From assembly GCF_021018805.1 (NCBI RefSeq), contig NW_026960608.1:1364001-1428000 (forward strand): a stretch of DNA of 64,000 nucleotides. Direction: 5' to 3'. Under the pieces are notes generated by a model. The model had not been told where the DNA came from and ran no database searches. It worked only from the letters and a program-made list of their open reading frames with translations. Both the position numbers and the translations under genes were made by a program. Below are positions 1 through 7,867 of this stretch, piece by piece. This DNA comes from Prinia subflava (Eukaryota > Chordata > Aves > Passeriformes > Cisticolidae). Each line of letters begins with the position of its first letter. Position 1 is the first letter of the stretch.

Positions 1-494
1 AGACCTCAGCGTCTCCACGCACGGTCAGTCCAGGACACTGTGACACGGGACGAGGATCAGTTCGTGCGCCGCGCGACGATACTGATTCCTGTGGGTTCTT
101 GTTTCGAGAGATCTTTGGCAGCGGTCTTAAAGTGATGAAGCAGAGGCAGGGTGGGAGGCAGGTAGCAGCATTTATTGTGTGGCAAGCGCGATATCACGCT
201 CCTGCGTCTGCTCTCGCAACTGCCCCGAGGGCGGTTCTGCATACACTTTTATACAGATGGTGTCAGGGAGGGGTAAAGGCAAAACAACCAGTAGAGGGAA
301 TTCTAGGGACCGTTAGACAGGTGCAATATTCAACTTTTGCCAACCAGGGGAGAGGGAGAAATACAAAACTCGCGGGCTTTCTGACGGACAGAAAACTGAC
401 AGTTACGTCACTTGCCGCAGGGGTACACGTGGATAGGGAGGAAACAAAGGAACATATAACAAACTTAATAAACTAAATTTCACACACTGCCACA
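1..494 (-). repeat. ERV1 3' LTR (outer 20 bases missing)
   Basis: Aligns base for base with 7371-7864. On the minus strand it begins TGTGGCAGTG at 494 and is preceded by a polypurine tract. It contains a TATA box at 246-253 (TATAAAAG on the minus strand) and the polyadenylation signal AATAAA at 171-176. As the 3' LTR it would supply transcript cleavage and polyadenylation. Confidence 0.95.
171..176 (-). terminator. AATAAA polyadenylation signal of the ERV1 3' LTR
   Basis: tttatt on the plus strand, AATAAA in the sense of the provirus, about 70 bases downstream of the TATA box and so in the expected R-region position. The 5' LTR copy is at 7541-7546. Confidence 0.8.
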
Positions 495-508
495 TCTCCC
501 CCTTTTTC
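495..508 (-). promoter_or_regulatory. ERV1 polypurine tract
   Basis: On the minus strand this reads GAAAAAGGGGGAGA and ends exactly where the 3' LTR begins with TG. This is the position and composition expected for the primer of plus-strand DNA synthesis in reverse transcription. Confidence 0.9.
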
Positions 509-510
509 AT

Positions 511-1092
511 TTAATAAAATGAGCAAACCTGGCATGGAGGAGGCTGCAGTTCAGACTCAGAAAAGCTGTTTCTGAACCCTGACTGCACGGACGACCACTG
601 CTCCTCATAGAGGCTCTCGTCCTCCCAGGACTTTTCTAAGTTTTCCAATTCAATTTCCTCAGGAACAGTTGCCATGGAGACACAGTTCACAGACGGCTTT
701 GGGGGAGATGTAGCACCAGACATAAACTTACGAATCATTTTTCTTATAGAACATATCATAACTAAAGCAATTATAATTACCAATAATATAAACAAACAGG
801 TTTTCAAAATGGATCCAGACCAACCCGAGAGTCCCAAGTTCTTAAAAAGGTCGATGGACCAGTCTGATGTCTCTTCTTTGATTTCGCTCACCAAGTCCCT
901 CATTTTTTTGATGGCTTCTTTGATGTCCTCAGTTGTAGCTGCGGCTGAGGTTTTGCTGAGGCGAATGTTGTCTTGGCCTGTAGGTGTAGCGAGGGTGGCC
1001 CAGACGTTTGCCTCGGTCTGAGGGATGATTCTGGCGTGATGGGCAGCCAGGAGGGTGGTGAGGAGGAGAATCATCGGCAGGAAATGTGCCAT
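511..1092 (-). CDS. env: ERV1 env with large in-frame internal deletion, open reading frame of 193 residues
   Basis: Starts at the ATG at 1090-1092 and ends just before the polypurine tract. Residues 1-20 form a hydrophobic signal peptide. Residues about 22-46 match the N-terminus of the surface subunit, as seen by comparison with the ERV2 env N-terminus (shared IPQ, NVW and TLA elements). From about residue 50 the sequence is the membrane-proximal amphipathic helix of the transmembrane subunit, then a 23-residue membrane span (about 94-116) and an acidic tail of about 77 residues. The rest of the surface subunit, the cleavage site, the fusion peptide and the cysteine motif are absent, and the frame is kept across the join. 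The product would be a small single-pass membrane protein without fusion function. Whether it is expressed is unknown; it would need a spliced mRNA. Confidence 0.8.
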   Translation of the reverse strand: MAHFLPMILLLTTLLAAHHARIIPQTEANVWATLATPTGQDNIRLSKTSAAATTEDIKEAIKKMRDLVSEIKEETSDWSIDLFKNLGLSGWSGSILKTCLFILLVIIIALVMICSIRKMIRKFMSGATSPPKPSVNCVSMATVPEEIELENLEKSWEDESLYEEQWSSVQSGFRNSFSESELQPPPCQVCSFY

Positions 1093-1210
1093 GGTGGTGG
1101 ACTTTTTCTGGTCTGGGTTGGATCTTTCACACAAAAAACTGAAAAACAGACTTTAAAACACATAATAATTAGCATGAAGGTTGAAAATAAGAAAAAGGTG
1201 AGGGATCCTC

Positions 1211-4043
1211 CTATTCCCAGAGAATGGGCAGGGTCAGCCAGGTGCAATTTCGCCTTTTGCGGCGCAGTGCCGCAGAAGCGACCTGTGGTACACCTTCCCT
1301 TCTCTCCCCCTGCTTTTTCCTAAAAGGCTTCACCCATTTTGCAGGGACCCATCTGAGCCCAGTGGGCATGGAGATGCAGGCATACCCTCATCCCCACATC
1401 ACCAGGTCATATGGGCCTTCTACCTGTCCACTCTCAGGAGACCTGAGCAGGACTGGTGGCTTTTCCTTTTGTTGGAAATCAGAACTTGATCCGAAGTGTC
1501 TCACGACTGGTGGGTTAAACACCTCAAAACTTCAGTTAAGAAAATTGATCCTGTACAGTGCCCTGGCTAAACGGATAGAGGGAGGCTCCACCTTCAGTAC
1601 CTGCTGTTGTTGTGCAAGGACCCTTTTGACTTCTTGATGGGTCCGTTCCACAATCGCTTGGCCTGTGGGGGAGTGTGGGATGCCTGTTTTATGCTCCACT
1701 CCCCATTGCTGCAGGAAGCTGCAGAACTCACCTGACTTGTACGCTGGGCCATTGTCAGTTTTGAGACCTTTGGGGATACCCATAAACGAGAATGCTTAGA
1801 TGAGGTGTTTAATGACATCCTGTGCCTTCTCTCCTGTGTGCGCAGAGGCGTAAACTGCACCTGAGAAAGTATCTACAGATACATGAACGTATTTCTGTCT
1901 TCCAAATTCTGCAATGCGTGTGATGTCTGTCTGCCAGAGCTCACAGCTTTGAAGCCCACGAGGATTGACTCGAGCATGCAGTGTGGGCACGGTGTGCGAC
2001 TGACACGATGGACAAGAGCCGACAATTGCCTTGGCCTGCTGATGTGTGAGATGGAGATGTCTGACCAGGCTTGGCACGTTCTGGTGGAAAAGCTGATGAC
2101 TAAGCTTTGCCTGTTCGAATATGTTTGGCAATGGGGCTATTGCTGCAGGAGCAGCGAGGCCGTCTGCTCTCCTGTTACCTTCAGCAATAAACCCTGGCAA
2201 ATCAGTGTGTGATTTTGCGTGCATCACATAAAACGGATGGTCTCGGTGGGAGACAAGCTTTACAAGTTTCGAGAGCAGCTCATACAGAACGGTTGGACAC
2301 TTCTTGCAGAATGGCCTGATCTGCCCTAGATACCACCCCCGCCACATATGCGGAGTCAGTTACTAAATTGAATGATTTGGGAAACCTCTTGAAGGCTCTA
2401 ACAACTGTGGCCAACTCAGCAATCTGAGGTGATCCCATCACCTCCTGAACATCTTCTTCCCACTGCTGAGTTTCAGGATTCTCCCAAGTCAGAACTGACT
2501 TGTGAGAAGCCCCAGACGCGTCTGTGAAAACTGTCAGAGCTTTGAGGGGCTTTCTGCTCCAAATACTTTGCATTGCCAATGTGAATGCTGTTTCTGAATT
2601 GAACAATTTGTGGGCCGGCCGATGAATTGATATTTGGCCCGTGAAGGAACCTAGGGTGAATTGCAATGCTTCATTCTCTTGAAGCAGGTGTTCTAACATG
2701 GATTTTGTCATTTGGCCCATTTTCAAGCCAATTGGCATGTGAATGCACTCAAAGTCACTACCGGCCAGATCTTTCATCCGCACTCTCACTTTGCAGATGA
2801 GCTCAGCCATGAGCTCCTGTGGCTGTGTCATTCTTTTGGGCTGCTAGTGGCTGAGAAAGACCCACTCTATAATCAACAGAGGATCTCCCCTGCCTTGGAC
2901 CTTGTTACCTTGTCTGGGTGTTTTTGCAGACAGGTCCCACTGAAAAATGATGCCATGCAGATGCGGCAGCTTTCCTAGGATGATGAAACGGAAAGGCAGG
3001 TTTGGGTCCCATCTATGTGCCTGTCTGGAAGACATTGCATTTTGAACCTTTTCAAGTGCTGTTTTTGCCTCTGGAGTAAGTAGCCTAGGAGAACTCAGCT
3101 CCTCTCCCCCCTTCAAAAGATTGAAAAGAGGGGCTAAGTCTTCACTAGTCAGACCCAGCCAGGGCCTTACCCAATTCAAAGCACAACAGAGTTGATGGGC
3201 ATCAGCAAGGGTCTGGACTTTTGTCCTGATCTCAAATTTCTGCGGAACAATGGTCCGCTTATTTATCTCCAAGCCCAGGTACTTCCAGGGTGTCATCTTC
3301 TGAATCTTTCCTGCCTGCAGCTCGAAACCTGCAGCAACTAACAAATCTGTTAAAAGGCCAAGTGTGTGTGTCAGTGCATCATCTGTCGGGGCACACACAA
3401 GTATATCATCCATATAATGATGGATGATTACTTCCTCCGCGTCTGCTCTCACAGGGGACAACAAGGAAGTGACAAATTGCTGACACAGAATTGGCGAGAC
3501 TTTCATACCTTGCGGCAATACACGCCAGTGATATCGTTTCCTTGGGGCCGCTTGGTTGATGGAAGGAACCGAAAAGGCAAAACGTGGAGCATCGTCAGGG
3601 TGTAGGGGAATTTGGAAGAAACAATCTTTTATGTCAATGACTGCCAGATTCCAATCTCGAGGGAGCATGGTTGGGGAGGGCATTCCTGGTTGGAGAGACC
3701 CCATATCTTCAATAACATTATTAATTTGGTGGAGGTCGTGAAGGAGCCGCCACCGTGTCTTGTCAGCCTTTCGAATGACAAAGACAGGTGAATTCCAAGG
3801 AGAATTAGTCTCCTCGATGTGACTCTTTTTCAATTGCTCTTCTACGAGCTCCTGAAGCGCCTGTAATTTCTCTTTAGAAAGCGGCCACTGTTCCACCCAG
3901 ACTGGGTTATCAGTTTTCCAATTCACTTTTTGGATGTGAAACTTCTCAGCGGCCGCTGCCCAAAAATTTTTGTGGGGGTTCAGGAATGCTAATTGTGACT
4001 CCCCACTGGGCCATGAGATCTCTACCAAGCAGTGGCTCCTCAT
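1211..4043 (-). pseudogene. pol: ERV1 pol (RT, RNase H, integrase), multiply interrupted
   Basis: The polymerase polyprotein runs from near 4043 to a TAG at 1211-1213. The reverse transcriptase is recognisable, with YMDD at 3405-3416, LPQG and WKYLGL, and is unbroken down to 2847. A TAG at 2844-2846 sits where the ERV2 pol has Gln. The RNase H part (TDASG, then TDSAYV) follows in the same frame. A one-base shift near 2283-2300 separates it from integrase. The integrase keeps the HHCC zinc finger and the DD35E elements (WQTDIT, TDNGPAY, GQAIVE) and a C-terminal WVPAKWVKP segment. It has stops at 1796-1798 (TAA, Gln in ERV2), 1532-1534 (TGA) and 1388-1390 (TGA). It cannot encode a full polymerase. 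Confidence 0.9.
3405..3416 (-). other. ERV1 reverse transcriptase YMDD active-site box
   Basis: Encodes Tyr-Met-Asp-Asp, the metal-binding catalytic motif of retroviral reverse transcriptase, in an uninterrupted stretch of pol. Confidence 0.95.
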
Positions 4044-4797
4044 AATCTAAAACAAAAGGACATACAGATGCCAATTGTCCATTTGGTCCCCTTACTTTCA
4101 CCACGCTCTTAGATTGCCGTGCCAATTGAAGGCCTCCCACACCTTGGACATGACCTGCCACGTCCTCCAGCGGCCAGTGCGTCGGCCAGTCTTTGATTGG
4201 GACAAGAGTTAAGTCTGATCCTGTGTCAAAAAGTAGATTTTTATCAAAGGATTCCCCACCCAGTATAAATGTACACTTCACCCTGGGTTTCTGTGTTGTT
4301 ACTTTGTGTACTGTGTTAACTGTGACTGTGTTGCTCTGGAGGCCAAAGCACCCGAATGGGATGGCCTGTGCAATTATCTGCCCTTTTGGCAAGAATGTGG
4401 GTGGGTGAATACAATGCAGCCAGAGGATGAGGCACTTGGGACAGTTAACAAGTCGCCCAGGAAGAACCTCAACCTCTTGCGGAGTGTGTTTGCAGTCCCC
4501 AACGATGATGTACTTACTGCACTCTACCAATGGCCAGTCGCTGACACTGCAAGGATCTATGGTAACAAAATGCCAGTCGTGGTCACTTAGAATCAGAGGT
4601 TCTGTGATCTGCAACCTGTAAGGTTCATAAAGAGAATTAGTTGTTAAAATGGGTTTTGCAAGTTCAAATTCAGGAGAGAGGAGTCTCCAGTCTGGTGTGT
4701 TTTCACAAATTGGTCGACCCTCTTTTGACCCCCCCACCTGGTCCACCCGATTAGAGTCCTCGCACTGGGTGGACCCGCGCTCCCTCTTTAGTTTTTT
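3946..4797 (-). CDS. pro: ERV1 pro: aspartic protease with an upstream accessory domain
   Basis: The frame is open from 5142 to a TGA at 3946-3948; the translated part should begin at the gag-pro slip site (4791-4797), giving about 280 residues. The C-terminal half is a retroviral aspartic protease: DTGSD in the active-site loop (about 4212-4229), a GVGG flap-like segment, and the C-terminal GRDL motif followed by QWG. The N-terminal half is a domain of about 130 residues with a GDCKHTPQEVEVLPG segment and a PKGQIIAQAIP segment. It vaguely resembles retroviral dUTPase folds, but I see no clear dUTPase catalytic motif. There is no stop or shift inside the frame, so this is the best-preserved enzyme gene of ERV1. 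It would act in virion maturation. Confidence 0.8.
   Translation of the reverse strand, partial: KKLKRERGSTQCEDSNRVDQVGGSKEGRPICENTPDWRLLSPEFELAKPILTTNSLYEPYRLQITEPLILSDHDWHFVTIDPCSVSDWPLVECSKYIIVGDCKHTPQEVEVLPGRLVNCPKCLILWLHCIHPPTFLPKGQIIAQAIPFGCFGLQSNTVTVNTVHKVTTQKPRVKCTFILGGESFDKNLLFDTGSDLTLVPIKDWPTHWPLEDVAGHVQGVGGLQLARQSKSVVKVRGPNGQLASVCPFVLDYEEPLLGRDLMAQWGVTISIPEPPQKFLGSGR
4788..4797 (-). promoter_or_regulatory. ERV1 gag-pro -1 ribosomal frameshift site abutting the gag stop
   Basis: On the minus strand the gag frame reads CCA AAA AAC TAA. The heptamer A AAA AAC (4791-4797) is in the correct phase and is followed at once by the gag stop (4788-4790). A -1 slip enters the pro frame, which is open for the next 280 codons. 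This is a canonical betaretroviral gag-pro heptamer. A downstream pseudoknot was not worked out. Confidence 0.9.
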
Positions 4798-4868
4798 GGC
4801 TGTAGCTGAAAAGGTGGAGGAGTCCCAGGTGTTTGGGGCATTGTCGTCTGTCCTTGGTGTTTGTGAGG

Positions 4869-4910
4869 ACAGGAGGCAGCCCAGTGTCCTTCTTCTCCAC
4901 AGAAGTAGCA
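4869..4910 (-). other. ERV1 nucleocapsid zinc knuckle
   Basis: Fourteen codons with Cys, Cys, His, Cys at positions 1, 4, 9 and 14 (CYFC...H...C), the retroviral CCHC knuckle that binds genomic RNA. Only one knuckle is seen in this gag. Confidence 0.9.
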
Positions 4911-6476
4911 TTGCTGTTGCTGCTTGCCACGGAAGGACAAGCGGCGTTGGAAAGGCTTGTGCAGCGTCTGGCCTGCAGGGGACGCTTGAGCCAAACGTGG
5001 AGGTCACGGGAGAGAAGATGCCAGAGGTGGTCGAGGCTGAATCCCACGGCTGAGGAAGGGGACCTTGACCTGACACACTTGGAGCATGGAATGAAGTGTG
5101 CGGGGTGGATCTAGAGGAAGACTTAAAATTGCTGAACGACACAAATCATTTGCATTAATAAAGGCGATTTCTTCTAAAATCTGATCCCTTGCACTCTCAT
5201 TCCTGACCTGCACTTCAATTGCACGGGTCAATTTCTCCACAAAATCTACAAAAGGCTCAGCTGGACTCTGTTTGATCATGGTATAAGGTGGCATGGGAGC
5301 ATGGGTTTGGAGGCTAAAAAACGCTTTGCAAGCCTGATCTCTAATTGCTGTGAGGGCTGCAGAGGGAATCAGTGAGGCCTGTGTGGAAGGAGAAATCCAC
5401 TGGCCTTCACCACAAAGGAGCTCAAGGGACATCGCATTCCCTTGTCCATCTACTGCAGTATCTGGCTGTTGTAAAAGGCGTGGAAGTGTTTTCCGCACCG
5501 GCTGCTTCCATGCCGCTTCCCAGAGTTTGAACTCTGTGACATTCATGAGGCATGAAAACAGCTGCTTTAAATCAGCAGGAACAACTGTCGCATTAGAAAG
5601 ATCGGCTGTAAGGAGACCACGGAAGTACGGGCTTTCCCTTCCGTACTCTCCGTGGGCTTTCCAGAGATCCTTAATCAACTCTTGGGAAAAAGGTTGCCAA
5701 TTTGGACTGTCACTGGTGTCCCCCCGGGAGCGCCTGAATGTCACTGGAGCAACAGTGAAGCAAGCCTGCTGACTCCCTGGTTCCCGGTTGTTTACTTCCT
5801 GGTTCTGACCGTGGGAACCGGAAGTGTCACTGTGGGAACCAAACAAACAACATGACCGAATTCCGGGGTGGGGACACGCCGGGAACTCCGCCTGTGGCTC
5901 TGCCTGGCAGGCGGGTCCATGGGCGGGCTCGGGGGCAGGGCAGGTGGGTGGGAACTTCAGAGTGGTGGGAGGGGTAGGGGACGGGAGGGGGTGGGGTGAA
6001 GGGGAAGGGTGGGGAGAACAAAGAGGATTGTGGGGACAAGGAGCGGGGGATAGTGAACTGACCATGTGGTCCCCACCATCTTGGACGCCACAGCCACCGC
6101 CACAAGGCTTCTGTGATGCAGCAACTTTAAAATAAACTTTTGTCTTGGAACTGGGAGAAATCGGGGTGGGGGAAGGACTTCTAGTCGCTGGGCCAGGGCT
6201 CCTAGAAGCATCCCGCGCAGTCCAGCCCAGACTATGCAGGCGGGGGGAACAGGAATTTTGAAAAAAGCCGGGGCTGGTAGACCTTTTGTCTGCCGCTTTC
6301 CTTAAAATTCCTTTTTTGCGGGGAGAGGGTTTGGGGCTGCGGGAAGGGCAAACCGGGACAAGCTGTCCTCGCAATGGCTCTTTTTTGAACTCTCTGTATT
6401 TTGCCGCGGCGGCTTTGAGCAGCACAATTAAAGCCGCGAATTTTTGCGGGTCTCTGCTTTTTGCATCTGCCAAATC

Positions 6477-6510
6477 TGCCAATTTCTGCCAATTTCTGCC
6501 AATTTCTGCT
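6477..6510 (-). repeat. 10-bp tandem repeat in the ERV1 matrix coding region
   Basis: About three copies of a unit reading aatttctgcc on the plus strand. Because 10 is not a multiple of 3, all three minus-strand frames read similar peptides here, and copy number decides the downstream frame. The start-codon frame and the main gag frame do not match across it. Confidence 0.85.
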
Positions 6511-6691
6511 CCGCAGCGCTCCAAAAGTGCGGGCTGCAGGCATGTGCTCGTGAGATTTCTGGGAAGGTCACACAGAGCCATTGCGAAAATCGCTTTACAC
6601 AACTTTTAGAAAACCTAGCTTTCTTAAATTCTAACAACTCAATCAGAACCTTAAAAATCCCATCCTGTACCAACGAGGAAGAGGCACCCAT

Positions 6692-7325
6692 CTCCTTCCG
6701 CGTTTAGATCTTAAATCGGCACTTTCCCAAACCGAGATCGAGAAAATAAATGTTTAAAAGAAAAAAAACCCACTGCACCTTTAAAAGACCGGCACCTCTG
6801 CACTCACTAAATCAGCACAGCGTGAAACGAAAAAGCAGCTGCCAGAAACACGCTCCTTCTGAGCTTCCGCTGACTGCCACGCGAGCCGCTGCACCCACAC
6901 GCGCACACCCGTGCTCGCGCACAAAACAAAAATCGCGAAAACAAACAGAAAGAAAGAAAAGCGCCAGGAAGAACCGAAAACCAGAGAACGAGCAAAAGCA
7001 CTCCGATCCCGGTGGTCGCTCGACCAGCCTCTCCGTGGACTCGCTCCGACGGTGGCTTCCCAAAACCGAAACCCGCTCGGCAGAAAAAGCGGGGATACTT
7101 AGCAAACTCCTGGCGGTGGATGCAAAAACCAATCTCGGGGTACCTCTGCTTTTGGGGGAGACGGCTCCCCGTCGCTCCGGGAGCTCTTCCTTGAGTCCAC
7201 GAGGCTGCTTCGACCGAAGCTGCTTGCAACACTCACGGACCGCGATTTCAGACCACGCGCCTGGCGTGGGGTCTGCCAGTCCTTTTTCCGTGGGCTTTCG
7301 AGACCTCCGTCAATCTCTTCTCAGC
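6692..7325 (-). other. ERV1 untranslated leader
   Basis: About 630 bases between the candidate primer site and the gag ATG. It is the expected location of a packaging signal and splice donor. I found no strong consensus donor and no coding sequence; open frames here on the plus strand are chance. Confidence 0.7.
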
Positions 7326-7343
7326 TCCACGGCTTGGGCACCA
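7326..7343 (-). promoter_or_regulatory. ERV1 candidate primer-binding site
   Basis: On the minus strand it starts TGGTGCCCAAGC, seven bases inside the 5' LTR. The TGG start and spacing fit a tRNA 3'-end complement. The primer tRNA is not identified; the first ten bases resemble the lysine type, but the match fades after that. Confidence 0.55.
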
Positions 7344-7350
7344 CAATTTA

Positions 7351-7864
7351 TGTCACGGTGCTGTGTTTCGAGACCTCAGTGTCTCCACGCACGGTCAGTC
7401 CAGGACACTGTGACACGGGACGAGGATCAGTTCGTGCGCCGCGCGACGATACTGATTCCTGTGGGTTCTTGTTTCGAGAGATCTTTGGCAGCGGTCTTAA
7501 AGTGATGAAGCAGAGGCAGGGTGGGAGGCAGGTAGCAGCATTTATTGTGTGGCAAGCGCGATATCACGCTCCTGCGTCTGCTCTCGCAACTGCCCCGAGG
7601 GCGGTTCTGCGTACACTTTTATACAGATGGTGTCAGGGAGGGGTAAAGGCAAAACAACCAGTAGAGGGAATTCTAGGGACCGTTAGACAGGTGCAATATT
7701 CAACTTTTGCCAACCAGGGGAGAGGGAGAAATACAAAACTCGCGGGCTTTCTGACGGACAGAAAACTGACAGTTACGTCACTTGCCGCAGGGGTACACGT
7801 GGATAGGGAGGAAACAAAGGAACATATAACAAACTTAATAAACTAAATTTCACACACCGCCACA
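7351..7864 (-). repeat. ERV1 5' LTR, 514 bp, complete
   Basis: Bounded by TG at 7351 and CA at 7864 on the plus strand. On the minus strand it has U3, a TATA box (7616-7623), AATAAA (7541-7546), and a CG-rich U5 ending in CGTGACA. It differs from the 3' LTR only at 7380, 7611 and 7858. Confidence 0.95.
7616..7623 (-). promoter_or_regulatory. TATA box of the ERV1 5' LTR promoter
   Basis: TATAAAAG on the minus strand, followed about 70 bases later by AATAAA, so transcription would start between them and run into gag. The equivalent site in the 3' LTR is 246-253. Confidence 0.75.
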
Positions 7865-7867
7865 AAT

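Larger units (their letters stand above)
4788..6691 (-). pseudogene. gag: ERV1 gag (matrix, proline-rich region, capsid, nucleocapsid), two breaks
   Basis: Starts at the ATG at 6689-6691, whose product begins MGASSS, a likely N-myristoylation signal. The matrix frame is lost within a 10-bp tandem repeat at 6477-6510. Downstream, a frame open from about 6602 to a TGA at 5004-5006 encodes a proline-rich linker, then capsid with the major homology region (about 5211-5275, key residues Q, E, F, R/K, L). After that stop the same frame continues through one CX2CX4HX4C zinc knuckle (4869-4910) to the natural TAA at 4788-4790. Gag would assemble the particle and bind RNA. As it stands only partial products could be made. 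Confidence 0.9.
1..7864 (-). mobile_element. ERV1: near full-length class II (ERVK/betaretrovirus-like) provirus, cut by the window edge
   Basis: The order on the minus strand is 5' LTR (7351-7864), candidate primer site, leader, gag, pro, pol, truncated env, polypurine tract and 3' LTR (1-494). gag, pro and pol lie in different overlapping frames with an A AAA AAC slippery site, the betaretroviral plan. The two LTRs align without indels over 494 bases and differ at 3 positions (10/7380, 241/7611, 488/7858), all CpG transitions. Only the outer 20 bases of the 3' LTR fall outside the window, so the left target-site duplication cannot be seen; the right flank begins aataag at 7865. The element interrupts an ERVL pol gene, which starts directly at its right edge. 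gag, pol and env all carry lesions despite the young LTRs. Confidence 0.95.

Noticed and set aside
6750..7505. Plus-strand 251-codon frame over the ERV1 leader and LTR
   Set aside because: Antisense to the provirus leader, basic low-complexity product, no homology recognised.
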